A DNA stretch of 64,000 nucleotides from Canna indica (taxonomy: Eukaryota > Streptophyta > Magnoliopsida > Zingiberales > Cannaceae). Location of the stretch: contig CP136890.1 in NCBI GenBank assembly GCA_034359265.1, positions 94,203,501 through 94,267,500 on the forward strand, written 5' to 3'. Every line of letters begins with the position of its first letter. Position 1 is the first letter of the stretch. Positions 35,191 to 47,033 of this stretch are shown piece by piece. Both the position numbers and the translations under genes were made by a program. The notes beneath the pieces are model-generated. The model was given only the letters and a program-made list of their open reading frames with translations, was not told the origin of the DNA and searched no databases.

Positions 35191-37171
35191 TTGAACAATT
35201 TATTTTAGAATTAGATCATAACATAAAATTTTGAATACAACGTTATTGTCTATCCAGTCATGAGCCTATATGATTGTAGCATAGATTAATTTACCATGCT
35301 AATTTTACTCATATATTATAATTGACCTTAATATTTTATTATTGTCAATTTTGTTATCATTGTCATGGTACATATGTTGTACGTAGAAATATGGCTAATT
35401 AATTTATGTTATTTTTCTATAGGTTGATGTTGATATAATTATTTGCTTTTTTAATTCATGCAAATTTTATGAATATCAATTTATTATTGTACACATATTT
35501 TGCCTCATATGGGGTCTTGATTTATTGTTGATTTATTATTTTATCATTGTACTTTATACTATGCTATATTTTGCTTCATGCATAGCTGATATAATGCACA
35601 TGATAGTATATTGCTCATTTTAATACATATTTGATGTATTTGGACCCAGTAATACTTGTGGGTCATTTTTCTAAATACATTCACTATTCATGAGAGTGCT
35701 TTTACAACATTTAAATTATGTAAGAACACTTTCTTATTGTATTTAATTTTTGGGAGCCTTGTGTATTTATGAGTCAGAATTTTGATCCCAATATGAGCCT
35801 TATGATTTAGTATATTAAATATCGTGATATAATTAATCACATGATTTATTATTGTCAATTTTATCTTATCTTCATTGTAGTATTCACATTTTAATATTGC
35901 TACATAAACCGTTATATCTTGTTTCAGAACAGAATTGAGCTATTGGACTTTTATATTTGGGATCAATATTATTAATGATCCATCTTCAATTTTTCAGCTC
36001 GTTGTTAATAAAAGCTATGCACTATAAATAGGTTTATTTTTCTGCTTTATTTAGTCTTGATGCAGCAATGTTATCCTGATATTATAACAATACTGTAAAA
36101 TTAACACAATATGATTTATTTGTCATTACTTTGCCAGCATGATTCGTTTCATGATTCTTTACTGCAAATTTTATTGTCATATTTTAAATTTTGCTACATT
36201 TGGCGTGGAGAATCCACGAATTAATTTACATGATAACATTATTATTCGTTTTATGTTACATGGATTACTTGAAATGTTAATCTATTATTGCAAATTATGT
36301 TGTCATTTTCTATATGTGAAACCTAATATAGCTACAATTAGGTGTAGATATTGACATGATTTATAATCACATAAACATAAATAATAATTTGAAATGGTCA
36401 TTGATTTAAATTCATTATTAATTGCGGTGCTTTATTCTTGTACCAATTTTGCAATATATATTATGAATTTAAATATTTGACATGTGGGCAATTGATTCCT
36501 GTATAAGATTTTTCACTGATTATTGTTTGTAATTACTGTCAAAGTGGGATTACATGTAGTGATTAGTGGTTTTTCTTATCATACGAGGAATGTTATAAAT
36601 TAATTCATTCAATAGTTTATCCCAAAGAAGAACTATTGGGTGTTTTAATTAAAAGTTTTGTAATGGAGTTAGAAGAGTGTACATTGGTTTAGAAATTTGT
36701 CTACCCAAAGGTGATAGATTTTCGAAAATCAGTGTATTCTCGTTATTTAACTCATCAAGGCTTTATTTTGTGATTGCATGTTCTGTCCAAAGGTGAATGT
36801 GTAATATTTGGTTAGCCTCAATTTTAGGATATGCCCTATAATTTAAACTAATGTATTCTCATTGATTAACTGGTTCTAAAACTACTTATTGATAAGATAG
36901 TGACACTCATAGGATGTGAAGAAAATAATTGATTAATATATATGTGAAGGTCAGTGGGAGGAAAATATTTTTCTATTAGTAACTAGCTGAATATCAAACT
37001 ATTTGACCTAAAAGTATTAATATATGACTTCACATTATAGATCTCATTACAAGACTCCAAATATTTAGAATCAATTTTTTGATAGTTAGATATCTTGTAA
37101 ATAAGAAGACATTATAATTGAACACACACAGACACACATATATATATATATATATAAGCATATTCCTTAAT

Positions 37172-37440
37172 CATATTTGAGTCATATTGAATCAAGTTGT
37201 CCCTTGATTGACATCATATTTGAGTATAAGGATATATTGGTTTTCTTTATGCACATGTGTTTAGCATATTTGAGACTCGGTGTCATTTGAATCAAGATGT
37301 TCATTGATTGATACCATATTTGAGTCTAGGGCATCATGATTTTGTTTATAAACATGTGTTTTACATATTTGAGACTCTGTGTCATATGAATCAAGTTGTC
37401 CACTGATTGACACTATATTTGAGTATAGGCACATGATGTT
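37172..37440 (+). repeat. Three tandem ~95-bp repeats in the LARD-like interior
   Basis: Units start CATATTTGAG at 37172, 37265 and 37364, and share GAATCAAG-TGT, TTGATTGA-A, ATATTTGAGT and ACATGTGTTT. A CA/TA microsatellite lies just upstream (37123-37156). Confidence 0.85.
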
Positions 37441-37813
37441 TTTTAAAAAAAAACCACACGCTTTCTCTTGCCGAAAGGTATATATAGACGAGAAAGTATG
37501 AGGACTGACAATGAAAATAGCATCAGCATTGTTGGATCATTTTGAGTGCTATTTTCATGCTACACTCCACATCAATGACAATTGTCGGCAATGTCAGTGG
37601 TATTCGTGACCATGAAAAGTCTTATGTCCAGAAATGACGTGATGACTGCTATGTTCTAATATTATTGGTTTGTTGATAAGAGTCATAATAAGTGTTGCAT
37701 CTTGGATCATATTTTTTCTTTTGATCATATTTTTGTGATTAACTCGAGAGTCATTTTTAAATGAATATTTTTTAAATTATAGTTATGCAATTGACCTTGC
37801 CCAAGTTGGAGAA

Positions 37814-38317
37814 TGTTAGAATATTTTTTAATTAAAAAATATATTTCTTTATTTTTAAATATTCTTTTTATGGGCTACGGTCAATTGTGGTTTTTGATTT
37901 AAACGGGTTAATCTTATGATCTTATTTGGGATGCATATTGGTTCATTTAATTTGATCAATGTGACTTGAGCTCGAAACACTTAATCATGATTGATGTGAT
38001 TAGTCAAGTGTAGGCCCGATTAATGAAGCCCGTGATGGAGATGACTCATTTAATCAATTATAAATAGAGGCTAGGTCCCCTCTACACACATGATAGAATC
38101 AGGGATTAGAAACCCTAGCTCATTGTTGTTTTTCCCATCAAACCAGAGCTTTTTGAGAAAGTAATGTAGATGAAGATCTAATTATTCCTGGAGACCCATA
38201 AAATTACTTCCGTTGTATTTCTATTTTGCTTCAAGTAAGATCTTCTCTTAATCTATTTATAATTTGATATTTTTAATTCATGTAATATTTCTTATGACAT
38301 TAAAGTTTTTCCTTACA
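37814..38317 (+). repeat. 3' LTR of the LARD-like element
   Basis: Pairs with 33287-33787; TG...CA ends, preceded by a GGAGAA polypurine tract and followed by the ATGGA TSD copy. It keeps many G residues that are A in the 5' LTR. Confidence 0.9.
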
Positions 38318-39419
38318 ATGGAACCAAATCTGCCTCGATGCTTTCTAAGAGTTTTCTCAACCCAGCAAGATTTGTTGAAGATTAATAATAGTATCAAGTT
38401 AGTTGAATTAAAGATTAATAATAGCATTTGGCAATTAATTATTCTGTTAGGAACTCATGCATCACTCCATTACGCTAAACTTCTCACTTAATCTCTCATT
38501 GTTTATTTCTCAAAGTGTTAAGAGTGAATCAATCTAAAATCTCACTACCAAATCCCTTGCAGTACAAGGATGGTAATCAAGCAGATGCACGTTATAATTA
38601 TGAGTGGTGTATCATTCTCTCTATTATGTAACAGTATTTACTGCTACAGTTTTTTCCTTTCTCTATTTGTAGTATTTATTGCTTCTGTATTTATATTGAT
38701 GTATATTAATTCTATGAGTATTTGACAAGTTAGTTTTCAAATTGAAGATAAATACTATATGGAGATGGAAAAAACTGGCAGATCGAATGTGGAAGAAGAT
38801 AAATGCTACAAGTTCATGAATTAAGAACAAAGATTCAAACACACCATTTGAATCAACATTCATTAAATCAAAGTAACTTGAACTACGTACCTCGAACTCA
38901 TTCCATAATAAATTATGATAATGGTTTGACACCCTGGTCCATGAAGTCCACAGCTCATGAAAGAAACTCTTGAGCATAACGGTCATGGTGCGGGCGACAT
39001 CATCATGCTCAAATCTACAATTCAAGTATAATAACATTATAAGTAATAATTAATTATTAACCATTATAATAAATAAATTAGTTTACTTACTTTAAACCAT
39101 TCAGCGATATCCGCCGATGCTGGTTGAACGATGAAGGTGCATCATCCCCCCCCATTAGGCCCACGAGGCTTACGACGACCTCGAGCTGGTTATGGTACAT
39201 CATCCGCCACGACTGGTGTAGGTGGTGGTGGTACAACATCCGCCACGGCTGGTGGTGGTGGTGCTGCTGCTGTCGCGGGCGGCGGCGGCCGAGGTAAACC
39301 TGTGCGATGAATCCTAGAACGGGCACGCGACATCTACAGATATAAATATTGATTAGTGATGTCAACCAATAATATAATATAAATTAATAGAAAAAATATG
39401 AATATATATATATTACACA

Positions 39420-42400
39420 TTAATCATCGATATCATCTAAATAATAATCGATTGAGTCGTTTTCTTCTTCACTTGTCTCTTCATCTTCACAACTATTCTC
39501 ATCTTCTGCATCATCTGGTTCAACATCAACACTTTATTCAGCCAGATCTTGTGCAACGACTAAATTTTCATCTTTAAGTGTTTGATCCACAACTTCAACT
39601 ACTAGAGGATTATCCTCCTGATAAAAATTACCTAATGCAAATCTTGTAGTATCATTATCCTATGCCATTGGATCAATCCTCAATCGTGCCTTAGTCTTAC
39701 ACACTGCCCGCCATTCTGATCTATCTCTTCGTCTGCCTGGATATTTTGCGTAATATACTTGTTGTGCTTGTGATGCCAAAATAAAAGGCTCGTTTGACGC
39801 TAACTTTGATTTGAAATTAATGCCAACAAGCTTATACTTTGGATGAATTTGATTCCCTCGAGATGATGTGTCAAACCAGTGATATTTGAATATCACTATT
39901 TTTTTGCACCCAATATATTGAAGCTCAAGTACTTCCTCAAGCAGTGCATTGAAATCACAATCACAATCAATCCAAGTGGAGCATTTGACACAAACACCCG
40001 CATTCATTGTCTTCTTTGTGGTTGAGTACTCATTTGTATGAAATTTATATTCATTCACAAAGTATCCGTTATAGCATAAGACTAGTCGTGACAGTCCACA
40101 TGCTAAATCGAGTAATTTATTGTCTACTTCTTGAATATGTTCACTCGACCAAATTTTGAACCAATTTGGAAATTCTGTGCTACGTTTATCTTGTAATTCT
40201 TCCTCGGATATATTCGGTGTTTGTGTACGAACTTCCGTGTCAAATTTTTGAATGAAAGGATCAACCTCGGGGCAATTCATCGGTACATATAATTGTGCAA
40301 GATGGTACTCATCTTCAGTTAAATATCTCGGTGGACGTGAGCCCAAACCACGACCAGGAAAACAAAATATTGGTAGACAATCTACAACATTCATATTTCC
40401 CCATCATCATTTCGGGGAAGACGAGTCAACCTTGTGTGCACATTGGACTCGAAATAGAAAGAATAGAAAGTTGCTATTTCTTGAATTATATAAGCTTCAC
40501 TTATTGAACCTTCCACCGCAGCTGTATTTTTTTTTTTAACCTCTGCATATACCTTTCGAATAAATGCATCCACTGATACTGAATCGGACCACCAACTCTT
40601 GCCTCGTATGCTAAGTGAACCGGTAGATGCTCCATCGAATCAAAAAATCCAGGTGAAAATATCTGCTCTAATTTGTAAAGAATTTCTACAATATTTTTTC
40701 TAGCTTTTTCATATCTTCGATACGGAGGGCATTGACGCAGATATCTCTGAAGAACAAACTAAGCTCCGTTAACAGACCCCAAATTTTGTTTGGTAAAATA
40801 TCGCGGAATGCAATAGGGAGTAGTCTCTGCATGAACACATGACAGTCATGACTTTTCATTCATGATATTTTACCTTCGTCTATATTGACGCATCGAGCTA
40901 AATTAGATGCATAACCATCTGGTAATTTGAGATCTTTTATCCACAAACAAATATCTTTTTGTTGTTGCTTACTGAGAACATAAGAGGCTTTTGGTATCAC
41001 TTGTTTGCCGTTCGCCTCTTGTAGATCTAAATTTGGACATTTGCAATATACTTTTAAGTCCATTCTTGCCTTCACATTATCTTTTATTTTTCATGCACAA
41101 TCCATCACTGTATTAAAAATATTCTGAAACACATTTTTTTCAATGTGCATCACATCCAAATTGTGCCGAACTAGTAATGAGCTCCAGTAAGGCAGTTCCC
41201 AGAATATTTTTTTTTTTGACCCAATTGTGTCTTTCTTCGAAACCACTAATTCTGTCAACCTCTCCGAATGTGATATCCGGTTACACAGAAACCTGAGCTA
41301 ACATTTGATTACCAGACAAACGCGGAGGTGGTCCATCTTTTTCCACTCTGCCCCTCATGAATTTATCTCTATTTCTCTGGTATGGATGATCATGTGGCAA
41401 AAATTGACGATGACAGTCAAAGTATGAAATCTTTCATCCATGCCGAAGACTGAATGTTTTTGTTCGTTCCATACAATTCGGACAACCAAGCCTCCCGTGT
41501 GTGCTCCAACCAGACAACATAGCATATGTCGGGAAGTCACTAATTGTCCACAACAATGCGGCCCTTAAGTTGAAATTTCTTTTTTGATGAATATCATAAA
41601 TGATGACTCTGTCGTCCCACAAGTTCTTTAAATCGTCAATTAACGGTCGAATGAACACATCCAATTCTTTTCTTGGTCCCCTTGATCCTGGGATTACCAT
41701 ACTCAAAAATATGAAATCATCTTTCATGCACATCGACGGCGGCAAATTATAAACTGTGAGGAGCACCGGCCAAACAGAATATGATGTGGATGATTGACCG
41801 AATGGATTGAACCCATCAGTACATAACCCTAGTCTGACATTTTTAGGATCACTTGCAAATGATGGATAACATCGATCAAGATGTTTTCATGCTTCACTGT
41901 CAGACGGGTGAGTCAAAACATTCGGATCACGACTCTTAGTATGTCATATCATATGTTGGGCTATTTTTTCAGACATGAACAACCGCTTCAATCTGGGAAT
42001 TATCGGGAAATATCGAAGAACCTTAAACGGTATATCTTTCTGCCTACTCGAAGTTGATTTCTCTTTGTACCATGGATGTTCACATGTTGGACACTGGGTC
42101 AAGTCTGTGTATTCACGGTAATAGAGAATGCAGTTGTTCTGACATGCATGAATTTTTTGATACCCTAGACCAAGTCTCTTCATCATCTTTTTCGTCTTAT
42201 AGAAAATGTCCTTCAGTTTGTTATCTTTAGGCAACGCTTTGTGAAACAGCTCGGAAAATTGATTATATGCTATCTCAGTTACGTTGCAGTCAGACTTAAT
42301 GTTTAACATTTGAGTCATTATTGACAACTTTGAATATTCATCATAGCCTTCATACAATGGTTCATCTGCAGCTTTCAGTAAATCATAAAACTGTGCTGCT

Positions 42401-42883
42401 TTTGGATTTGGTAATTCCATTTGAATTTTCGATTCTACTCCATATCCATTGTCACTTCAGTACTTGACGACTGACCTCCTAATTCTGTGTGAGGCATTGG
42501 CAACCTTTGAAATTCACGATCGCCCAGAGCATCCAAGACCATATTTCGATACGGCTGCTCAACGGATGTTGTATGAGTTGCGGACGAAGATCCAATATTA
42601 GACGACTGACCTCCTAATTCATACGATGACATGCATATGAATGACTCCCCATGTGAAATCCATCGATAGTAACGATTCATGAAGCCATTTCTGTATAGGT
42701 GAAATGTCACTGCCTGTCGGTCTAGGAAAAAAACAAGTTGACACACCGACGACACGGACATCTGATTTTGTCAACACTAACAAATTGCGGATTTGAATAT
42801 GTGAAGTTCAAAAATTCCTGAACACCGCTCTTGAATTCTTCAAGTAAACCTCCACGGTACATCCAACTACGATCTTCCGTCAT
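39420..42883 (-). pseudogene. CACTA Tnp2 transposase, nearly full length but broken
   Basis: Tnp2 cuts the element ends during CACTA transposition. From the ATG at 42883 the frame opens MTEDRSWMYRGG and reaches the Transpos_assoc motif KIRCPCRRCVN. After a frameshift come the acidic spacer and the Tnp2 core, including KRLGLGYQKIHACQNN and CPTCEHPWYKE (42060-42200), MCMKDDFIFLSMVIPG (41700-41740), NLDVMHIEKNVFQNIF (about 41110-41165) and FDSMEHLPVHLAYE. The DUF4216-like C-terminus has TMNAGVCVKC and HPKYKLVGINFKSKLA. An acidic tail SVDVEPDDAEDENS ends at 39420. At least ten stops or frameshifts interrupt it. The TnpA-like gene follows 87 bp downstream on the same strand. Confidence 0.9.
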
Positions 42884-44680
42884 GATTCTGTACGTGATAT
42901 ATCACAACAATTACTTCTTTAGAAATCTTCATAGGTGGGGTGGTCCTATTCCATTCGAGAATCAAATTATTCTACTTGCATTTAAATATATTTTTAACAT
43001 TCAATTTCAGTCAAAATTTTGGCAGTATTTTCCTACAGTTCTCCAAGTATGCATATCATCTGGGCGCATACTTGGAGAACAAGGGATATCTGCTAGAATT
43101 TTAAACTGAAATGAATGTTAAAAAAAAAATAACTGCAAGTAAAATAATTTTGATCTCAAACTGTCCGATCAAGGATAATTCAGAAATCATAAAGAATCTA
43201 TAAGTTTTGTACTTCTTATAGACAACGATACGATCTCCGAACGGATCTAAGGTATTGTAAAAAAAAAAATGATCCAACGGTCGATAAGTTCGCGTCACTT
43301 TATCAACTTGCGAATCATATATAATATTTTCAATTTCAATCCTAACAGAACAACGCATACTCAAAATTCTAACTAGATCTGAATTTTCAAATACACTACT
43401 AATAATTAACTCTAGAAATAAACATCATAACAAAAACAATATTAAAAAAACATACAATCAAAGAAAAGAAAGCACGAGACTAACAAACAAACATTGGAAG
43501 AAAAGAAAGCTAGCATAAATACTAAAATTGACTTAATCATGAAACTCTTCAAACCAATGTGATTAGAGAAACAATACTAAAATTGTTCAGCCATCTATTG
43601 CAAAATGCAGCATAAATATCTTGGCATCTCAGAAAAGACAAGGGAGAGATCTTTGCTTGCATTTTGGACTTGATGATTAATGCAACAGTAGGACTACATA
43701 TGTCAATTGCTAATTGAGCATCACCTTGATACCATGCATCATATATGTTACCTAATTACTTACAATTTGTCCACTTTTCTATAGAGAGATAGATGACCTG
43801 ATCAACTTCAATTGTAATTCACCTTCATACCATGCATCACATATGTATGCTATCAGCAAACATATTTCTACGGCTTTTGCAAATATGACTATAAATGGGC
43901 AGTTTATCTCTTCATGAGCCCCATAACTAATATTTCTTCTATAATTTTTGTAACTTCACTACAGGAGCTTCACAGTGTAGGATAACATGCATCTATAATA
44001 ATGTTAATTAGGTGCATCACCATACTTGTGTATGTGCCTTTTCATAGAAGCATTTCCCAGTAGGATGTAGAATGCAATGATGTATATATATGCATATGAT
44101 TCATCTAAGATTAACTGTTTTTTGGTCTTAAGTCCGACCTAGTAAAGCATTTTTAATTTAGCCTTTGGTTGCCCTGGAAATAAGCTGGGAGATCATTGGG
44201 ATTTTTCATTATTCGATAAGTGGATCAAAAACCTTTTGTTGAATAATTTTGGTTACTAATATCTGCACTGAAGTCTAGTTGCTGTTAGTTGCCATGTCTT
44301 TATTGTTTCACTAACTGTTCACTGGCTCACTGCAAGAAAACACACTGCTCTGGGGTTTGAAAAAGAGATAACAAGCACATAATTTGCATTTATCATTCGA
44401 TTAATTTGCTTGTGCAAGAACAGATGCAGATTATGTGGTTAAGGATTATTAAATTGCTGATGACTATTTGCCTGATTCAAAATTTCAAATGGCTTGTGAT
44501 CTTTTGCCTAATTCCAATTAGTAGATCGTGCTGCTTCGTTGAATTTGTCAAACATTGTCAATTATATATTAGTCAAGAATCTGATTTATACATATAAACC
44601 CTAATTCCACTTAGTAGATCATGCTGCTTCCGGTTATCGGGTTCAAGTATAAACCCTAGCCGTCGGCTAAGGTTTCGGAC
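42884..44680 (-). other. 5' leader region of the CACTA element, with hairpins
   Basis: Non-coding sequence between the element end and Tnp2. It holds a perfect 15-bp hairpin (43038-43080) and a perfect 8-bp hairpin (43197-43222). TATTCCATTCGAGAATC (42949-42965) is the reverse complement of 48811-48842-type sequence upstream of the second Tnp2, so the leader is conserved between two elements. From 43400 to 44640 no feature is seen. Confidence 0.6.
43038..43080 (-). promoter_or_regulatory. Conserved hairpin upstream of Tnp2, copy 1
   Basis: Arms GTTCTCCAAGTATGC and GCATACTTGGAGAAC pair perfectly over 15 bp. In Tnp2 sense the 13-nt loop is GCCCAGATGATAT. The same loop is exactly repeated at 48762-48774 with a changed but still pairing stem. 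Confidence 0.7.
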
Positions 44681-44682
44681 GA

Positions 44683-44694
44683 GAGAGAGCGAGC

Positions 44695-44729
<35 letters not shown>

Positions 44730-44741
44730 AGGAGGAGGAGG
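44683..44741. repeat. (GA)n / (GGA)n microsatellite
   Basis: About 18 GA repeats followed by five GGA repeats, near the right end of the CACTA element. Confidence 0.9.
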
Positions 44742-44924
44742 ATATCGGCGGTTGAACAGCTAGCCGAGCAGCGGTGAGGCCTGCTTAAGGTGGGCGGCGG
44801 TCCGTGTGCGACGTGCGGCAGCAGAGAGGCGCGCGATAGAGAAAGAGAGGGAGATCGGCAGAGGGGCGGGATCGAAGAGAAAAAAAAAGGTTTGGGCGCG
44901 GGGCTAATTTAATACAATTTTGCA

Positions 44925-45184
44925 ACGGCACTAACGGTCGCAAATAATCAGTCGTAATGAACGGTCGCAAATGGTCGCCAAACCCGTCGTCATATTGCGA
45001 CGGCACTATATGTGGTCGCAATGTCGTCGCTATTTTGCGACGGCACTCAAGGCGGTCGCAAAATCCGTTGCCCCCTTGTCAGTCTGCGACCCCAATGGAT
45101 GGCGGTCGCAGACCCATCGCATCTGCGATCGCATACCGTGCCGTCGCAAAAGAGCTGTCGCAAAAAGCTATTTTTTTAGTAGTG
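44925..45184. repeat. CACTA right sub-terminal repeat zone and terminus
   Basis: GGTCGCAAA, TGCGACGGCACT and CCGTCGCAAAA motifs alternate in both orientations up to the terminal TAGTAGTG. The overlapping ORFs predicted here are by-products of the GC-rich repeats. Confidence 0.8.
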
Positions 45185-45342
45185 AAAGTGGAATTTCATC
45201 TACGAAAAGAAACTGGAATTTCATATTTGTTGAATAAAAGTTATGTTTTAGGTGAAATCTTGAAGAAGAAAATAACTTCTAGCTTAATTGACAGTTAGAC
45301 ATCTAGATAATATTGTCTGAAATTAAGTTGCATCCATCTTGT

Positions 45343-46152
45343 CACTACTAAAAAATAGTTCAATTACTCCCAGTGACACTCGATATGGTCGTTGACCTAC
45401 CAACAGGACGATGTGGCTGCTAATAATGTATCATCCGTGACGATTACGTGATGATTACGTGACGGCCTCTGCAACTGTCACATATTACACAAACATGTGT
45501 GACGGTTTAGAGATTGATGCTCGACGTCGACGCTGTAGACGGCGCAAGCACGACGCCAAATTAAAATACTTATTATCGACGGCCTTCTGACGACTATGTT
45601 GATCGTCGCTAATAAGTCTTTGTTTCAATTAAAATATTATCGTCATCATGATAAGTATATTTGTTTCAATTATGTAATATTTATTTATAATTTAAGTTTA
45701 TAATTAGGAAAAATATAAAATAAAAATACAAACTCGTGTAGGAGACCTACACTAGGACGGTAACGCGACGCGGGGGCACCCCCGACAACTTTGACGCCCG
45801 AACGTGGGTCGATGCCGCTGTTGGCCGGGACCACGACCACATGTATGGCTTCGCAGATAGTGGCCTTGTGCGAGTCATGCTCTGGCCACTTGGGGCACCG
45901 ACCCCTCTGGTCATCGGTTGCGGCCCTCCACATCTCGGTCTCAGGATCAGAGCTGGATAGCAGCATTGGAGGGTCAAGTCGCGCGTTAAAGTCAGATGTT
46001 GGAGGATGTGCATGTCATGTTGAGACATATGACAGGTCAGTCCGACAGTAGTATCCCACAGACATCAGATCCATCGTCGTCGACCTCGTCCACGCCAGTC
46101 TACACTCAGGCACTACAAACCCCGTTGCATGGTCCTGACCATCCTCCACTGC
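45343..46152 (+). mobile_element. Second CACTA element end with TnpA-like last exon (partial)
   Basis: CACTACTAAAAAATAG at 45343 is almost identical to the reversed right terminus of the large CACTA, only 158 bp away, and is followed by GTGACGG / GTCGCT-type sub-terminal repeats. From about 45785 a plus-strand frame reads DARTWVDAAVGRDHDHMYGF, the conserved W-x-x-A-V-G...VYGF segment of the TnpA-like C-terminal exon. It is decayed and is cut by the TRIM at 46153. The opposite terminus was not found, so this is a partial or rearranged element. Confidence 0.6.
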
Positions 46153-47033
46153 TGTAATACCCCGATTTAGTCCCACATCGGGAGTATGTTGGATGTGGTG
46201 TTGGCTTATAAGGCTTGATGGGTGTGCTATTATCAACTTCAGCTTAAGCATTTTAATTAGGCCAATAGGTTGGTCTATGAAGTTGATGAGTTAGTTATCC
46301 CATCAAGTGGGTCGTAACAAATGGTATCAGAGCAAGACCTAGTCCAAGGCATGGTGAGGGAGCCTATGTGAGAAAGGGCTGCCCGGGTGATGGGGTGGAG
46401 CCGGCACTAGGCTAGGCCTCACATGCCGCCGACTTGGGTGTGATTTTGGTCTATGTGTTAAACTCGAGTTGAGTCTTGACGAGGACGTCAAGACATAAGT
46501 GGGGGAGATTGTAATACTCCAGTTTAGTCCCACATCGGGAGTATGTTGGATGTGGTGTTGGCTTATAAGGCTTGATGGGTGTGCTACTATCAACTTCAGC
46601 TTAAGCATTTTAATGAGGCCAATGGGTTGGTCTATGAAGTTGATGAGTCAGTTATCCCATCAAGCGGGTTGTAACAAATGGTATCAGAGCAAGACCTAGT
46701 CCTAAGCATGGTGAGGGAGCCTATGTGAGAAAGGGCTGCCCAGGTGATGGGGTGGAGCCGCTACTATGCTAGGCCTCACATGCCGCCGACTTAGGTGTGA
46801 TTCTGGGCTATGTGTTAGACTCGAGTTGAGTCTTGACGAGGACGTCAAGACATAAGTGGGGGAGATTGTAATACCCCGGTTTAGTCCCACATCGGGAGTA
46901 TGTTGGATGTGGTGTTGGCTTATAAGGCTTGATGGGTGTGCTACTATCAACTTCAGCTTAAGCATTTTAATTAGGCCAACAGGTTGGTCTATGAAGTTGA
47001 TGAGTTAGTTATCCCATCAAGCGGGTCGTAACA
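46153..47033 (+). mobile_element. TRIM retrotransposon with three LTRs and two internal domains (TSD ACTGC)
   Basis: LTRs of 167 bp each lie at 46153-46319, 46510-46676 and 46867-47033, starting TGTAATAC and ending GTAACA, with TTAGTCCCACATCGGGAGTA near the start. Each of the two internal stretches (46320-46509, 46677-46866) begins with the initiator-Met primer site TGGTATCAGAGC and ends with the polypurine tract AGTGGGGGAGA. The perfect TSD ACTGC flanks the whole array (46148-46152 and 47034-47038). It carries no protein; such elements use partner enzymes. The copies differ at only a few positions, so this is recent. Confidence 0.95.

Larger units (their letters stand above)
33287..38317 (+). 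mobile_element. Non-coding LTR retrotransposon (LARD-like), 5.0 kb, nested in the CACTA
   Basis: The LTRs are 33287-33787 (501 bp) and 37814-38317 (504 bp), starting TGTTA(A/G)AATA and ending CTTACA. The flanks ATGAA (33282-33286) and ATGGA (38318-38322) are a TSD differing by one transition. A primer-binding-like site ATTGATATCAAAAT follows the left LTR, a decayed form of the initiator-Met site TTGGTATCAGAGC. AAGTTGGAGAA precedes the right LTR as polypurine tract. The 4.0-kb interior has no gag, protease, integrase or RT frame, so the element depended on a partner. Both LTRs hold TATAAATAGAGGC, a likely TATA box. Confidence 0.9.
29410..39333 (-). pseudogene. CACTA TnpA-like gene (Transposase_24, Ptta/En/Spm), broken, with an 8.4-kb intron
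   Basis: The second CACTA gene, thought to bind sub-terminal repeats and assist Tnp2. Exons can be traced by splice sites. Exon 1, 39333-39091, opens MSRARSRIHRTGLPRPPPP with a Pro/Ala-rich tail and donor GTAAGT. Exon 2, 39014-38891, contains FHELWTSWTRVSNHY and donor GTACGT. Exon 3, about 30479-30146, contains QVEDAWEVYNKKLFKN and THRNRMTLVDGSVARHTSGS. Exon 4, 30078-29953, contains ANPLRVFEETHRYRHG. Exon 5, below about 29863, contains VTGVDHGRVYGIG and a coiled-coil-like end. These match the Transposase_24 order. Stops occur in exons 1, 3 and 5. Intron 2 is swollen by a nested LTR retrotransposon and a hAT-like element. It lies directly downstream of Tnp2 on the same strand. Confidence 0.8.
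27599..45184 (-). mobile_element. Complete 17.6-kb CACTA (En/Spm) transposon, TSD AAA, with nested insertions
   Basis: The left terminus is CACTACTAGAAAATAGG and the right terminus, reversed, is CACTACTAAAAAAATAGC. AAA flanks both ends (27596-27598 and 45185-45187). Sub-terminal zones (about 27620-27850 plus 29021-29180, and 44925-45160) are packed with TGCGACGG / CCGTCGCA repeats in both orientations. The minus strand carries the two standard CACTA genes, a Tnp2 transposase (39420-42883) and a TnpA-like gene (29410-39333), both decayed. Later insertions are a hAT (27853-29020), a second hAT-like element (31690-32319) and an LTR retrotransposon (33287-38317). Without these three the element would be about 10.7 kb. 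It cannot move on its own. Confidence 0.93.

Noticed and set aside
44957..45298. ORFs of 88 and 113 codons at the CACTA right end
   Set aside because: They follow the sub-terminal TGCGACGG repeats and stop at the element end.
46153..47033. Cassandra-type TRIM carrying a 5S rRNA promoter
   Set aside because: The LTRs lack the 5S internal promoter motifs; only general TRIM features are present.
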